NCBI GenBank assembly: GCA_001564055.1
Contig: LKNB01000007.1
Location: 19,668 to 83,667, forward strand
Direction: 5' to 3'
Length of the DNA: 64,000 nucleotides
Source of the DNA: Rhodothermaceae bacterium Tc-Br11_B2g6_7
GTDB lineage: Bacteria; Bacteroidota; Rhodothermia; Rhodothermales; Salinibacteraceae
Shown in pieces: positions 50,075 to 61,100 of this stretch. Each line of letters begins with the position of its first letter. Position 1 is the stretch's first letter. Under the pieces are notes generated by a model, which saw only the letters and a program-made list of their open reading frames with translations, was not told the origin of the DNA and searched no databases. Position numbers and translations under genes: made by a program.

Positions 50075-51234
50075 CAGTCGGTGGAGGCTCGGTGAGCGTC
50101 AGAAGAAAGAAGGGACTGTACGCGGTCGTTGACGACGGCGCCCTCACGCGTCAGGGCCATCTGCTGGATGATCTCGTCTTCCCAGTCGGGCGCAAAGGCC
50201 GCATCGTCCGTGATCGATAGCGAAAGGAAAGCGGCAAGCGTGCGGGCGTAGAGCTGGCTGGCATGGCCGGGCACGAGCGCCGGGAGGTTGCGGGGGCCGA
50301 GGATGGTGGTGGTGTGTGCGGTGATGGTTTCACCGGGGCTGGTAAGGGCACAGTTGCCACCGTGGGAGGCGGCGGCGTCTACGATGACGCTGCCGTCGGG
50401 CATCGCTTCAACAGCCGCTTCGGTGATCACGAGCGGGGCGGGGCGCCCCGGGATCAGGGCTGTGCTGATGACGACATCGGCCTTGGCCAGATGCGGCACC
50501 AGCAGTTCGGTCTGCTGCCGCGCCTTCTCCTGTGCCAAGGCGCGCCCATAGCCCGCTGCGTCTTGGCTCTCCTCAATCTCGACGTCCAGCTCAATAAACG
50601 ATGCGCCGAGGCTTTCTACCTCCTCCCGGGCAGCCTCGCGAATGTCATACCCTTTCACCTTGGCTCCCAGCCGTCGCGCGGTGGCAATGGCCTGCAACCC
50701 GGCGACTCCGGCCCCAATGACCACCACCTGCGCTGGCCGAATGCTACCCGCCGCGGTGGATAAAAGGGGGAAAAAGCGGGGCAGCGCGTTAGCTCCCAGG
50801 AGGGCCGCCTTGTAGCCGCTTACCGCGCCCATAGCAGAAAGCGCATCCAGCCGCTGCGCACGTGAGATGCGTGGCACCAGCTCCATGGCAAAGGCCGTCA
50901 CCTTAGCATCGGCCAGTGCGGAGGCAATTCCTGGCGCGTCAAGCGGGTGCAGCATCCCCACAAGGGTGGCGCCCGGGGCCATCTCCCCGATCGTCTCCTC
51001 GTCAGGCGGCTCCACGCCCCACACGACGTCCGCTTGCGCTGCGCCTTCACGGTCCGTGATGGTGGCGCCAGCCTCCTCAAAGGCAGCATCCGGCGCGAGC
51101 GCTTCCGCCCCAGCTCCTGTCTCCACGCGCACCGTCCACCCCTTTTCTACCCACTCACCCGCAATCTTCGGCGTGCAAGGCACGCGTGTTTCGTCGGCGG
51201 TGGTGGCACGTAAGATTCCAAGGGTAGCAGGCAT
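50074..51234 (-). CDS. pntA1: NAD(P) transhydrogenase alpha subunit, NAD-binding part
   Basis: 386-residue soluble subunit related to alanine dehydrogenase. N-terminal RVPCTPKIAGEWVEKGWTVR, then the NAD-binding Rossmann motif VVVIGAGVAGLQAIATARRL and the mobile loop region KGYDIREAAREEVESLGASF, ending in TSPGETITAHTTTILGPRNL. Split alpha chain as in Rhodospirillum-type transhydrogenases. First of the three pnt genes; serC lies 45 bases upstream in the same direction. Confidence 0.95.
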   Translation of the reverse strand: MPATLGILRATTADETRVPCTPKIAGEWVEKGWTVRVETGAGAEALAPDAAFEEAGATITDREGAAQADVVWGVEPPDEETIGEMAPGATLVGMLHPLDAPGIASALADAKVTAFAMELVPRISRAQRLDALSAMGAVSGYKAALLGANALPRFFPLLSTAAGSIRPAQVVVIGAGVAGLQAIATARRLGAKVKGYDIREAAREEVESLGASFIELDVEIEESQDAAGYGRALAQEKARQQTELLVPHLAKADVVISTALIPGRPAPLVITEAAVEAMPDGSVIVDAAASHGGNCALTSPGETITAHTTTILGPRNLPALVPGHASQLYARTLAAFLSLSITDDAAFAPDWEDEIIQQMALTREGAVVNDRVQSLLSSDAHRASTD

Positions 51235-51279
51235 ATAGCGTGGCGGGGTAGATGGGGGACGGCGGCAGGCGTGGGCAAG

Positions 51280-52419
51280 TCAGCCCTTCACCGCCTCGAA
51301 GTGATCCATGAACTGTACCAGGGCCTCTACAGCTTCTGGCGGACAGGCGTTGTAGATGGACGCCCGGATACCGCCAACGGACCGATGGCCCTTGAGCGCA
51401 AGCAGGCCGGCGTCTTCGGCCTCACGACAGAACTGCGCATCCAGCGTCTCTGATGGCGTGCTGAAGGTAGCGTTCATCAGGGAGCGATCGGCGATGCGGG
51501 TGGTGCCGGTGTAGAAGTCCGTGCGGTCGATGCGGTTGTACAGGCGCGCCGCTTTCTGTTCGTTGCGCCGCGCCACGGCCTCTACCCCACCCTGTGCCTC
51601 CAGCCAGCGCATCACCTTTTCAACCAGATAAATAGCAAACACCGGCGGGGTGTTGAAGCGCTTGCGGGCGTGGGTCCCGTAATCCAGCATGGTGGGAAGC
51701 GGCTGATTCCGCTGGGCCAGAAAACGGTCGTTTACCAGCACAATAACAACCCCGGCCGGGCCCACGTTTTTCTGTGCGCCAGCGTAGATCAAGCCGTAGC
51801 GATCAACGTCGATGGGACGGCTGAGGAAGTCGCTGGAGGCGTCGGCTACGAGCGGGGCGTCGGTCGGGGGCTCAGTTCGGTACTGGGTGCCGTAGATGGT
51901 GTTGTTGGAGGTAAAGTGAACGTACGCGGCGTCTGGATCGAGGACATCGGCCGTCACGTCTGGGATGTAGGTGTGCTTTTTATCCGCACTGCTGGTTGCT
52001 GCCCGGGCCGTACCCAGGAGTTGCGCTTCCTCCAGCGCGTTCTCGGACCAGCGCCCGGTGAGCAGGTAGTCCGCAGAGCCGTCGGGGGGCAACATGTTCA
52101 GCGGCACCTGATGAAACTGCATCGAGGCCCCACCTTGAAGGAAAAGCACATGCCAGGTGTCGTCCAACCCCAACAGGCGCTTGATGCGGTGCCGGGCCGA
52201 TTCCTCTACGGCATCGTAGGCATCCGAGCGATGGCTAATCTCGAGCATCGACGCGCCTTCGCGGTGGTAGACCGGGAGCTCTTCCTGCAGCTCCTCGAGC
52301 ACGGGCAAGGGTAGCGCGGCGGGGCCGGCGCAGAAGTTGTACAGGCGCTGATCGGCCGAGCGGGCGCGAAGGGCAGTCAGCGGATCGGCAACATCCATGG
52401 GGGGCATGTGGCTGGTCAA
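51280..52419 (-). CDS. serC: Phosphoserine aminotransferase
   Basis: 379-residue PLP enzyme of serine synthesis (3-phosphohydroxypyruvate to phosphoserine), also usable in pyridoxine synthesis. Marks: YNFCAGPAALPLPVLEEL, HRSDAYDAVEESARHRIKRL, VLFLQGGASMQFHQVPLN, the PLP-Lys in YAGAQKNVGPAGV and HRSVGGIRASIYNACP near the end. Three ATGs lie within the first eight codons (52419, 52407, 52398), so the exact start is uncertain. Followed closely by the pnt genes. Confidence 0.96.
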   Translation of the reverse strand: MTSHMPPMDVADPLTALRARSADQRLYNFCAGPAALPLPVLEELQEELPVYHREGASMLEISHRSDAYDAVEESARHRIKRLLGLDDTWHVLFLQGGASMQFHQVPLNMLPPDGSADYLLTGRWSENALEEAQLLGTARAATSSADKKHTYIPDVTADVLDPDAAYVHFTSNNTIYGTQYRTEPPTDAPLVADASSDFLSRPIDVDRYGLIYAGAQKNVGPAGVVIVLVNDRFLAQRNQPLPTMLDYGTHARKRFNTPPVFAIYLVEKVMRWLEAQGGVEAVARRNEQKAARLYNRIDRTDFYTGTTRIADRSLMNATFSTPSETLDAQFCREAEDAGLLALKGHRSVGGIRASIYNACPPEAVEALVQFMDHFEAVKG

Positions 52420-52555
52420 CGAGGCGCGAGGCGGTAAGATACAGCACGCCCAAACGACACGACCCCAGCCATGCTCCCGATCTATGCCGTGCTGCGGACG
52501 CGAGGTGCTATCGTGTTACGATTTTCACCTATCGCCTGCTGCTTCCGGCGCGGGG

Positions 52556-53788
52556 CTATGCTTCATCGAACAGATGAACGAGCAACCCGCTGCTGAGCTT
52601 GGGCTCAAACCAGGTGGATTTAGGCGGCATGAGCAGGCCGGCGTCTGACACGGCCAGCAGTTCATCAACCGACGTGGGATACATAGCAAAGGCAGCCCGT
52701 GCGGCCCCGCGGTCCACCCGGTGGGCCAGCTCCGTGGGCGCATGGCTCCCGCCCACAAAGGTAATGCGGTCGTCGCGCCGCAGGTCTTCGATGCCGAGCA
52801 GGGGCTCCAATACATGCTCGCTCAGGCGTGCCACATCAAGGGTGTCGGCTACGGTGTCGCGCTGGGTGGCGGGAAGCGTGAGCGCATGCCACTGGCCGTC
52901 CAGGTAGAGGTGCACCTCGCCGGGGGCACTGGGGCCCGTCGGCGTAGCCTCTTCCCCCAGCACCTCAACGGTCAGCACCTCGTCGCAGGCTGCAAGGAAT
53001 TCAGCCGGTGTGCCTGGCAGCGTGGTGACAAGGCGGTGGTAGGGCAAGATCTGCAGATCCCCGATCGGAAAGATGGCGGCTGGGAAATGCTGCACATTGG
53101 CAGCCACTTCCGCATTGGGCTCATCCAGCGCATCTGCGACGCGGCTGGCGGCTTTGCAGCGATGGTGTCCATCTGCGATGTAGAGGGGCGCAATCGGTCC
53201 AAAAGCCGCCATCAACGGGTGCGGGGCCGCCACCCGCCAGATCCGATGCTGCACGCCGTTTGCAGTCGTCAGGTCGTATAGCGGATCGGCCTGTGTCTCT
53301 TTTTCGATCAAAGCGGCCACCTGCGCATCGTCACGGAAGCATAGCATTACCGGCTCGGCATGCGCGCGCTGCGCCAGCATGTGCCGCGTGCGGTCAGCCT
53401 CTTTTGCCGGGCGCGTCTTCTCGTGCCGCAGGATCCCGCCTGTTTTATACTCCTCCACCGATACGCACCCAAACACCCCGGTCTGTGTGTGGTCGTCCAG
53501 CTTGAGTTGATAGAGGTACAGTTGTGGAGCCTCATCGCGCACACTAACCGCACTCTCACTGTACTGCTGCAAATTCTTTGCGCCGTGGAGGTAGACCGCC
53601 TCGTCGTACTCATCGACATGGGGTGGCAGATCCAGCTCCGGGCGGATGACGCGCAAGAAGCTATGCGGTTTGCCCTGCGCCAGCACCCGCGCTTCGGCGA
53701 CGTCAATGACGTCATACGGCACAGAGGCAACGGCCGCTGCATGGGAAGGCAGGGGGCGGAGGGCACGAAACGGACGCAAGATGGCCAT
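52556..53788 (-). CDS. DUF1015 family protein
   Basis: 410-residue cytoplasmic protein of the DUF1015 family, function unknown, often near serine-synthesis genes in Bacteroidota. Visible family blocks: PFRALRPLPSHAAAVASVPY and DVIDVAEARVLAQGKPHSFL near the N terminus, YLYQLKLDDHTQTGVFGCVS, ILRHEKTRP, APLYIADGHHRCKAASRVAD and a C-terminal LLPPKST-like LLMPPKSTWFEPK. ATG 53788 (MAILRPFRALRP) is the family start. Upstream of serC by 136 bases; no serA is seen beside them. Confidence 0.92.
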   Translation of the reverse strand: MAILRPFRALRPLPSHAAAVASVPYDVIDVAEARVLAQGKPHSFLRVIRPELDLPPHVDEYDEAVYLHGAKNLQQYSESAVSVRDEAPQLYLYQLKLDDHTQTGVFGCVSVEEYKTGGILRHEKTRPAKEADRTRHMLAQRAHAEPVMLCFRDDAQVAALIEKETQADPLYDLTTANGVQHRIWRVAAPHPLMAAFGPIAPLYIADGHHRCKAASRVADALDEPNAEVAANVQHFPAAIFPIGDLQILPYHRLVTTLPGTPAEFLAACDEVLTVEVLGEEATPTGPSAPGEVHLYLDGQWHALTLPATQRDTVADTLDVARLSEHVLEPLLGIEDLRRDDRITFVGGSHAPTELAHRVDRGAARAAFAMYPTSVDELLAVSDAGLLMPPKSTWFEPKLSSGLLVHLFDEA

Positions 53789-54000
53789 GAAGCACAGCGT
53801 ATAGGCAGCAAAGAAAGACGGGGGTGCCCTGCGTGTGAACATCTGCCAAACATGAACAGGTGAAGCCGTCAGATCGGAAACCCATCGGCCGGTCCACACG
53901 TCGGAACGACTCGAAATAACAACCGCGACAGGTCAATATCTACCACCGACCGCGATTCGCGCAGGCTTCACGCGCAGGTAGTATCGCACGGTTTCTTCAC

Positions 54001-54029
54001 TTGACTTCGGTAGCGGAACGCAGTACATT
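54001..54029 (+). promoter_or_regulatory. Predicted sigma-70 promoter of tRNA-fMet
   Basis: TTGACT at 54001-54006, a 17-base spacer, and TACATT at 54024-54029, with the tRNA starting at 54041. Spacing is ideal. Confidence 0.65.
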
Positions 54030-54040
54030 TTGAATTCTAT

Positions 54041-54113
54041 TGCGGGGTGGAGCAGCTGGTAGCTCATCGGGCTCATAACCCGAAGGTCGCAGGTTCGAAT
54101 CCTGCCCCCGCTA
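54041..54113 (+). tRNA. tRNA-fMet (CAT), initiator
   Basis: Acceptor 5' TGCGGGG with 3' CCCCGCT and discriminator A. The first pair is T-T, so no Watson-Crick pair at 1-72, the trait that lets formylase and IF2 use initiators. The anticodon stem has the three consecutive G-C pairs (CGGGCTCATAACCCG). D arm AGCAGCTGGTAGCT, T arm GCAGGTTCGAATCCTGC. CCA is not encoded. Confidence 0.95.
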
Positions 54114-54118
54114 CTATC

Positions 54119-54153
54119 ACGCTCCCTGAGTCTTGGCTCAGGGAGCGTTTTTT
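54119..54153 (+). terminator. Rho-independent terminator after tRNA-fMet
   Basis: 12-bp stem ACGCTCCCTGAG/CTCAGGGAGCGT (54119-54130 with 54137-54148), loop TCTTGG, then six T (54148-54153). With the promoter at 54001 this defines a single-gene tRNA transcript. Confidence 0.95.
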
Positions 54154-54223
54154 ATTGTACGCCCTTTCCGTGATGTAGACCGTCGCGCCAGCCGGGGCAT
54201 GCTGAGGGCTACAGACCGATGCG

Positions 54224-54931
54224 CTACAAGCCGATGCGAACGTGGACGGGTGGGAGCGCCAGAGTGCGTGGCGCTGCCGGTGCTTCGTGCCATACGGATG
54301 GGGTGAGTGCGGCACGCATCCAGTGCACCGTGAGCCCAATGCCCACGCCCAGTGCTGCGCCCAGCAACACATCCGAGGGGTAGTGCACGCCCTGCCATAT
54401 CCGGCTAACGCTTACCCCTGTGGCCCATACTACCCCGGGTCCAATGACGTACCACCGCGGGTGCGACAGACTCCACGACGTCACCTGGGCAGCGGATAGC
54501 GCCGCATGGCCAGAGGGCATAGCGTACGAGTCTGAGACTGGCCGCCCTTCATGAAACTCGGGCGAGCGCGAGGTGATAGCCCCATACATATAAAATGGAC
54601 GCGGCCGGCGTGTCAGCCGCTTGATGGCGATCGTCGCGCCCACGGCACCGGCTGAAGCCAGCGTAAGGCGGTAGGCCGGCGCGGGCGGCGTGCCAGTAAG
54701 CAGTGCCCCCGTTGCCGCAGCAACAGGACCACCGTAAAACACAGGGTACGCTGTGCGATCCGCCACGCGCAGCGCGCCCGTGCCAAGCGGGCTGTCCCAT
54801 GCGTACACCGTGTGGAGCACCCGCACGTCCGGCGGTGCCGTGTCTGTCACTTGTCCGGTGGTGGGCACCGGCGCCAGGCCCCAGAGCACCAGCAGCAGCG
54901 TAATGACCGGCCAGGCAAACCTCAGAGCCAT
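54224..54931 (-). CDS. PAP2-family membrane phosphatase
   Basis: 235-residue acid-phosphatase-like membrane protein of the PAP2 superfamily, acting on lipid phosphates such as undecaprenyl pyrophosphate or phosphatidate. The three motifs are present: KRLTRRPRP, YAMPSGHAA and SRIWQGVHYPSDVLLG. N-terminal signal/TM (WPVITLLLVLWGLAP) and further hydrophobic helices. Its start is one base from the recA stop, so it is probably co-transcribed with recA, an unusual partner. Confidence 0.92.
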   Translation of the reverse strand: MALRFAWPVITLLLVLWGLAPVPTTGQVTDTAPPDVRVLHTVYAWDSPLGTGALRVADRTAYPVFYGGPVAAATGALLTGTPPAPAYRLTLASAGAVGATIAIKRLTRRPRPFYMYGAITSRSPEFHEGRPVSDSYAMPSGHAALSAAQVTSWSLSHPRWYVIGPGVVWATGVSVSRIWQGVHYPSDVLLGAALGVGIGLTVHWMRAALTPSVWHEAPAAPRTLALPPVHVRIGL

Positions 54932-54932
54932 G

Positions 54933-55985
54933 TCACGCAGTCTCCTCGGCCGCCTCCTCTTCTGCCTCTTCGTCCTCTTCCTTAGGCACCAAGCCCATAT
55001 CCACCTTGATCTGATGCTTGATGGTCTCCCGTTCCTCCTCGTGCTCTTTGAGCCATTCCTTTGTAGCTTCCCGTCCCTGCGCCAGCGTGTCGTCGTTGTA
55101 GGAGTACCACGAGCCGCTTTTGGTAATCACGTCGGCATCGACCCCAAGGTCGATCAGTTCGCCCAGGGATGAGATGCCCTCCCCGTAAATGATATCGAAC
55201 TCGGCCTCCCGAAACGGCGGAGCCACCTTGTTTTTCTTGACACGCACACGGGTGCGATTCCCGATGACGTCCGTCCCGTCCTTGATGGCGCCAATGCGGC
55301 GAATGTCCATCCGGATGGACGCGTAAAACTTCAGCGCTCGTCCTCCGGAGGTCGTCTCCGGGCTACCGAACATCACGCCAATCTTCATCCGAATCTGATT
55401 GATGAAAATGAGCACCGTCTTCGTCCGGCTGATGATACCCGCGAGCTTGCGCAGGGCCTGGCTCATAAGGCGCGCCTGCAAGCCCACGTGGCTATCGCCC
55501 ATTTCACCCTCGATTTCAGCCTGTGGCACAAGCGCGGCTACGGAGTCAATAACGATGACGTCCAGCGCCCCACTGCGTACGAGCGTCTCGGTGATGTTCA
55601 GGGCCTGCTCGCCCGTATCGGGCTGAGACACGAGCAGGTCGTCCACGTCGACCCCCAGCTTGCGGGCGTAGTTAGGATCCAGCGCGTGCTCCGCGTCGAT
55701 GAACGCGCACGTCCCGCCCTCCTTCTGTGCTTCGGCGATGATGTGGGTGGCCAGGGTCGTCTTCCCCGAAGACTCCGGACCGTAGATCTCCACGATCCGC
55801 CCGCGGGGCACGCCCCCGATCCCCAGCGCATGGTCCAGCGTCAGCGATCCGGTGGAGATAGAGTCGATATTTAGCGGCGGGGTGTCGCCCATCCGCATGA
55901 TGGACCCCTTGCCGAACTGCTTGTCGATTTGTTTTAGGGCGAGATCAAGCGCCTTCTTTTTCGGTTCGTTGTTCTTGGAAGCCAT
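54933..55985 (-). CDS. recA: Recombinase RecA
   Basis: 350-residue strand-exchange ATPase and SOS co-protease. Walker [10 protein letters not shown], Walker [11 protein letters not shown], and the L1/L2 loops [20 protein letters not shown] and [16 protein letters not shown] intact. Acidic C-terminal tail ([15 protein letters not shown]). ATG 55985 chosen because homologues begin a few residues before KKKALDLAL; the frame extends further upstream without similarity. cinA lies upstream in the same direction, a common arrangement. I see no LexA box in the 191-base space between them. Confidence 0.97.
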   Translation of the reverse strand: MASKNNEPKKKALDLALKQIDKQFGKGSIMRMGDTPPLNIDSISTGSLTLDHALGIGGVPRGRIVEIYGPESSGKTTLATHIIAEAQKEGGTCAFIDAEHALDPNYARKLGVDVDDLLVSQPDTGEQALNITETLVRSGALDVIVIDSVAALVPQAEIEGEMGDSHVGLQARLMSQALRKLAGIISRTKTVLIFINQIRMKIGVMFGSPETTSGGRALKFYASIRMDIRRIGAIKDGTDVIGNRTRVRVKKNKVAPPFREAEFDIIYGEGISSLGELIDLGVDADVITKSGSWYSYNDDTLAQGREATKEWLKEHEEERETIKHQIKVDMGLVPKEEDEEAEEEAAEETA

Positions 55986-56176
55986 AGGGCCTTGAAATCT
56001 GTCAGGTAAAAAGAGCGGAGGCGCGTTGCTGCGCCGTACACGAGCGATCGCGGCTCGTGGCGTAGACACCTCCGACGCCTTCGGGATGTCTGCATGGCGC
56101 ACGATAACAATGTACGGCGCGCGAGTGACAACAGCCTGTCACCCCCACAGCATCCAGCCCGCTGTCGCGCACGCGA

Positions 56177-57481
56177 TCATTCGGGGGCGTCTGTCTGCAC
56201 CGCCAACGGTGGACCTTCGATGGCGTCAACGGCTGACGTGTGGGCCAACCGTAGTATGTTAAGCGCTTCGGTGCACGTGCGGTCCTTGTTGAAGAGGCGA
56301 TCGGACGTAAAAACGAAGTGATGTGCTGCGGTGGCCTCCGGCGTGGCCACACCAATCCACACCGTACCGACCGGTTTTTCCGGCGTGCCTCCCTTGGGCC
56401 CAGCAATGCCTGTTGTCGATATCCCGATGTCCGTATCCAATTGCTCCCGCACCCCCACGGCCATCTGCCGAGCTACAGGACCGCTCACCGCGCCGTATTC
56501 TTCCAGCATCGTCGCCGGTACGTCAAGTAGCGCCTGCTTCACGGCATTACTGTATGCTACGATGCCCCCACGCAGGTAGTCGGAGGCGCCCACAACATTG
56601 GTCAGCCGATCGGCCAAGAGCCCCCCCGTACAGCTCTCCGCTACCCCCAAGGTGAGGCTATTTGCTCGCAGCAAGTCGCCCACAATAGCCTCCAGCGACT
56701 CCGCGCCCGTTCCGTATATGTGCACCCCGGCCCGGGCCCGGATGTGGTCCTCAAACTGTGCCAGGCGCGTTCGGGCTTCCTGCCGTGTAGCGCCCTGCGC
56801 GGTGATGCGCAGGCGCACGCCTTTGCTGCTGGGCAGATAGGCCAGCGAGAAGTGATCCTGTGCGAGGAAGGACGACGCTTCAATGGCGTCCTGCAGGGCT
56901 GATTCGCGAATGCCAGCGGTAAGCAAGGTGCGCTGCGCGCTGGGGGCCACAGTGACCTCGTCCTTGAGCCGCGGGATGACGTGGTCCTGCACGATAGCCT
57001 TCAGCTCGTTCGGGACGCCGGGCAGAGCCACAACGAGGACACTGCGGTCCGCTACCGGGGCCATGTGCAAGAGGCCGGGCGCCGTTCCGATGGGGTTGGG
57101 CAGCACCTCGAAGCCCTCTGGAACCTGTGCCAAGCGCCGGTTGCTTTCCGGCGGGGTCTGGCCGCGGGCTGCGTAGCGCTCCTCGATGCGCTGAAAGACG
57201 GACGCGTCAAAGCAAAGCTCGGAAGTAAAGTAATCGGCCAGCGCCTGCCGTGTTACGTCGTCGTGGGTAGGCCCAATGCCGCCGCTTACGATCACGGCGT
57301 CAGCGACGCTCAGGCTGCGGCTGAGCTCCGCCTGAATCGCATCCGCGTCATCTGCCATGGTCACGACGCGCCCAATCCGCGCGCCCGCCGTCGTGAGCTG
57401 CTCCCCCAACCACGTCGCATTTGTGTTGACCACCTGGCCAATCAGCAGTTCATCTCCTACGGTAAGAATATCAACGCGCAT
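56177..57481 (-). CDS. cinA: CinA family protein (nicotinamide mononucleotide deamidase)
   Basis: 434 residues. N-terminal MoCF-like domain (MRVDILTVGDELLIGQVVNT, GGIGPTHDD) and C-terminal NMN amidohydrolase domain (VAESCTGGLLADRLTNV, GGIVAYSNAVKQALLDV, STTGIAGPKGGTPEKPVGTV). The C-terminal domain recycles NMN to NaMN; the N-terminal one hydrolyses ADP-ribose-like compounds. ATG 57481 begins the family motif. Upstream of recA, and downstream of pyrE by 25 bases, all on the minus strand. Confidence 0.95.
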   Translation of the reverse strand: MRVDILTVGDELLIGQVVNTNATWLGEQLTTAGARIGRVVTMADDADAIQAELSRSLSVADAVIVSGGIGPTHDDVTRQALADYFTSELCFDASVFQRIEERYAARGQTPPESNRRLAQVPEGFEVLPNPIGTAPGLLHMAPVADRSVLVVALPGVPNELKAIVQDHVIPRLKDEVTVAPSAQRTLLTAGIRESALQDAIEASSFLAQDHFSLAYLPSSKGVRLRITAQGATRQEARTRLAQFEDHIRARAGVHIYGTGAESLEAIVGDLLRANSLTLGVAESCTGGLLADRLTNVVGASDYLRGGIVAYSNAVKQALLDVPATMLEEYGAVSGPVARQMAVGVREQLDTDIGISTTGIAGPKGGTPEKPVGTVWIGVATPEATAAHHFVFTSDRLFNKDRTCTEALNILRLAHTSAVDAIEGPPLAVQTDAPE

Positions 57482-57506
57482 GAAGCACACGGGGTGGGTG
57501 GAAAGC

Positions 57507-58160
57507 TTACGAGCGAGCGGCAGACCAGGCCTTCGGATCCTGCTGCCAGTCAGCCAAGACGGACGCGGCAGCGGGTGAGAGCAATCCTTCTTGAAGGGCT
57601 ACGGCTTGCAGCGCCTCAACGTCTGTCAGAACGCTCAGGTCAACCTGTGCATCTGCAAAACGTTGCGCGGTTTCTTGAAAGCTGTACGTAAAGATAGCAA
57701 CAACAGCGACGACCTCCGCGCCTGCTGCCTGTAGCGCATCGACCGCCTGCAGGGCCGACCCACCCGTAGAGATTAGGTCTTCGACTACTACGACCATATC
57801 GCCCGGATGCACTACGCCTTCAATCTGGTTTTCCTTCCCGTGGCCTTTGGGGGCTGAGCGCACATAGGCCATCGGTTTGCGTACCATATCGGCCAGCCAT
57901 GCCGCGTGTGGAATCCCCGCGGTTGCCGTCCCGGCGATCACATCTACCGGCCAGTTGTGGTCCGCGATGCGCGCGGCAAACGCGGCAGCAATCCGCCGAC
58001 GCAGCGCCGGATAACCGAGCGTCTGGCGGTTATCACAATAAATGGGCGACTGCAGCCCCGAAGCCCAGGTGAAGGGCGCATCGGGCGAGAGCGTCACGGC
58101 CTCAATCTCCAACAGCGCTCGGGCAAGGTCACGGTCCGTCAAAACGGCGGTATCATCCAT
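57507..58160 (-). CDS. pyrE: Orotate phosphoribosyltransferase
   Basis: 217-residue enzyme of pyrimidine synthesis: orotate + PRPP to OMP. Blocks: TWASGLQSPIYCDNRQTLGY, GTATAGIPHAAWLADMVRKP, VRSAPKGHGKENQIEG and the PRPP loop VVVVEDLISTGGSALQAVDA. ATG 58160 is inside the end of pgsA (8-base overlap), so translation is coupled. Next gene in the run is cinA. Confidence 0.96.
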   Translation of the reverse strand: MDDTAVLTDRDLARALLEIEAVTLSPDAPFTWASGLQSPIYCDNRQTLGYPALRRRIAAAFAARIADHNWPVDVIAGTATAGIPHAAWLADMVRKPMAYVRSAPKGHGKENQIEGVVHPGDMVVVVEDLISTGGSALQAVDALQAAGAEVVAVVAIFTYSFQETAQRFADAQVDLSVLTDVEALQAVALQEGLLSPAAASVLADWQQDPKAWSAARS

Positions 58161-58755
58161 GAGGGTTGGCAGAAGCAGCAGGTTCTTGATTGAAGGCGTA
58201 TAGCACGCCCGTATACACGGTAATGGCGACCACAACCATCAGCAGCCAGAACAAAATGGTGGTGTCGTAGAGCAGCCATGTGGCCAAGGCACCCGCGCTG
58301 CCCGGTCGCTCTGCAAGGGCCAGCGTCGCCAACATTACAATTAGAAAGGCCAGCTGGCCCGCTGTCTTGGCCTTGGCGATGTACAGCGTCTGAAGCGTCC
58401 ATCCGCGGGCCTCGGCCCAGGAGCGCAGCGCCGTTACCCCCACATCCCGCAGTGCGATGAGGGCCACCGCCCACCAGGGCACGATGGCCGGCTCCAGCCA
58501 GGCGAGGGCGATGAACGTGCCAAGCACCAAGACCTTATCCGCCAGCGGGTCGAGAAACTGGCCAAACCGCGAGCTTACCTCCAGTTGCCGCGCCAGCTTT
58601 CCGTCCACCCAGTCCGATACCGCAGCCAGCACAAACAGCAGAAGTGCACTTGTAATGCCCCAGAAGGTGCCGCTAAACAGCAGTACCAACACGACCGGCG
58701 TGAGGATGATGCGGATGATTGTAATCGAATTGGGAACGTGGCGTGCGTACACCAT
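58153..58755 (-). CDS. pgsA: CDP-diacylglycerol--glycerol-3-phosphate 3-phosphatidyltransferase
   Basis: About 200 residues; makes phosphatidylglycerophosphate for anionic phospholipids. The CDP-alcohol phosphotransferase motif is complete: SDWVDGKLARQLEVSSRFGQ followed by FLDPLADK (DxxDGxxAR...GxxxDxxxD). Several TM helices. I chose ATG 58755 (VYARHVPNSITIIRI) since the family begins just before PN(L/I)xTxxR; ATG 58797 is a longer alternative. Divergent from dnaK; 288 bases lie between them. Confidence 0.94.
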   Translation of the reverse strand: MVYARHVPNSITIIRIILTPVVLVLLFSGTFWGITSALLLFVLAAVSDWVDGKLARQLEVSSRFGQFLDPLADKVLVLGTFIALAWLEPAIVPWWAVALIALRDVGVTALRSWAEARGWTLQTLYIAKAKTAGQLAFLIVMLATLALAERPGSAGALATWLLYDTTILFWLLMVVVAITVYTGVLYAFNQEPAASANPHG

Positions 58756-58875
58756 ACCGCTGCGGGATGAGGAACCGGAGAACTGCGTGCGAGGCATCCG
58801 AAGGGAATCAGGATAACAGGTTGCGTAGGAATAGGCATACAACGGCGCATCGCCGGTGCCGTTCTGCAGAGGTGA

Positions 58876-60972
<2,097 letters not shown>

Positions 60973-61001
60973 TTCGCGCGTCCTGACCCGTAGCATTTTC
61001 G

Positions 61002-61039
61002 AAAGACCCCGGTGGCTGGTTGGCTGCCGGGGTCTTTTT
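61002..61039 (+). terminator. Rho-independent terminator after dnaK
   Basis: Perfect 11-bp stem AAAGACCCCGG/CCGGGGTCTTT (61002-61012 with 61027-61037) with a T run 61035-61039; begins 30 bases after the dnaK stop. The A-rich foot may also serve the convergent tatD gene. Confidence 0.92.
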
Positions 61040-61100
61040 ATTGCGATCCTGCTCGCTGCTTGCACGCCACTCGCGGCGACACGCGTGCGCTTGACACGGG

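Noticed and set aside
55986..56176. LexA box upstream of recA
   Set aside because: No CTG-N10-CAG-like palindrome or other repeated operator was found; a small CACGAGC/GCTCGTG hairpin near 56038-56059 has no clear role.
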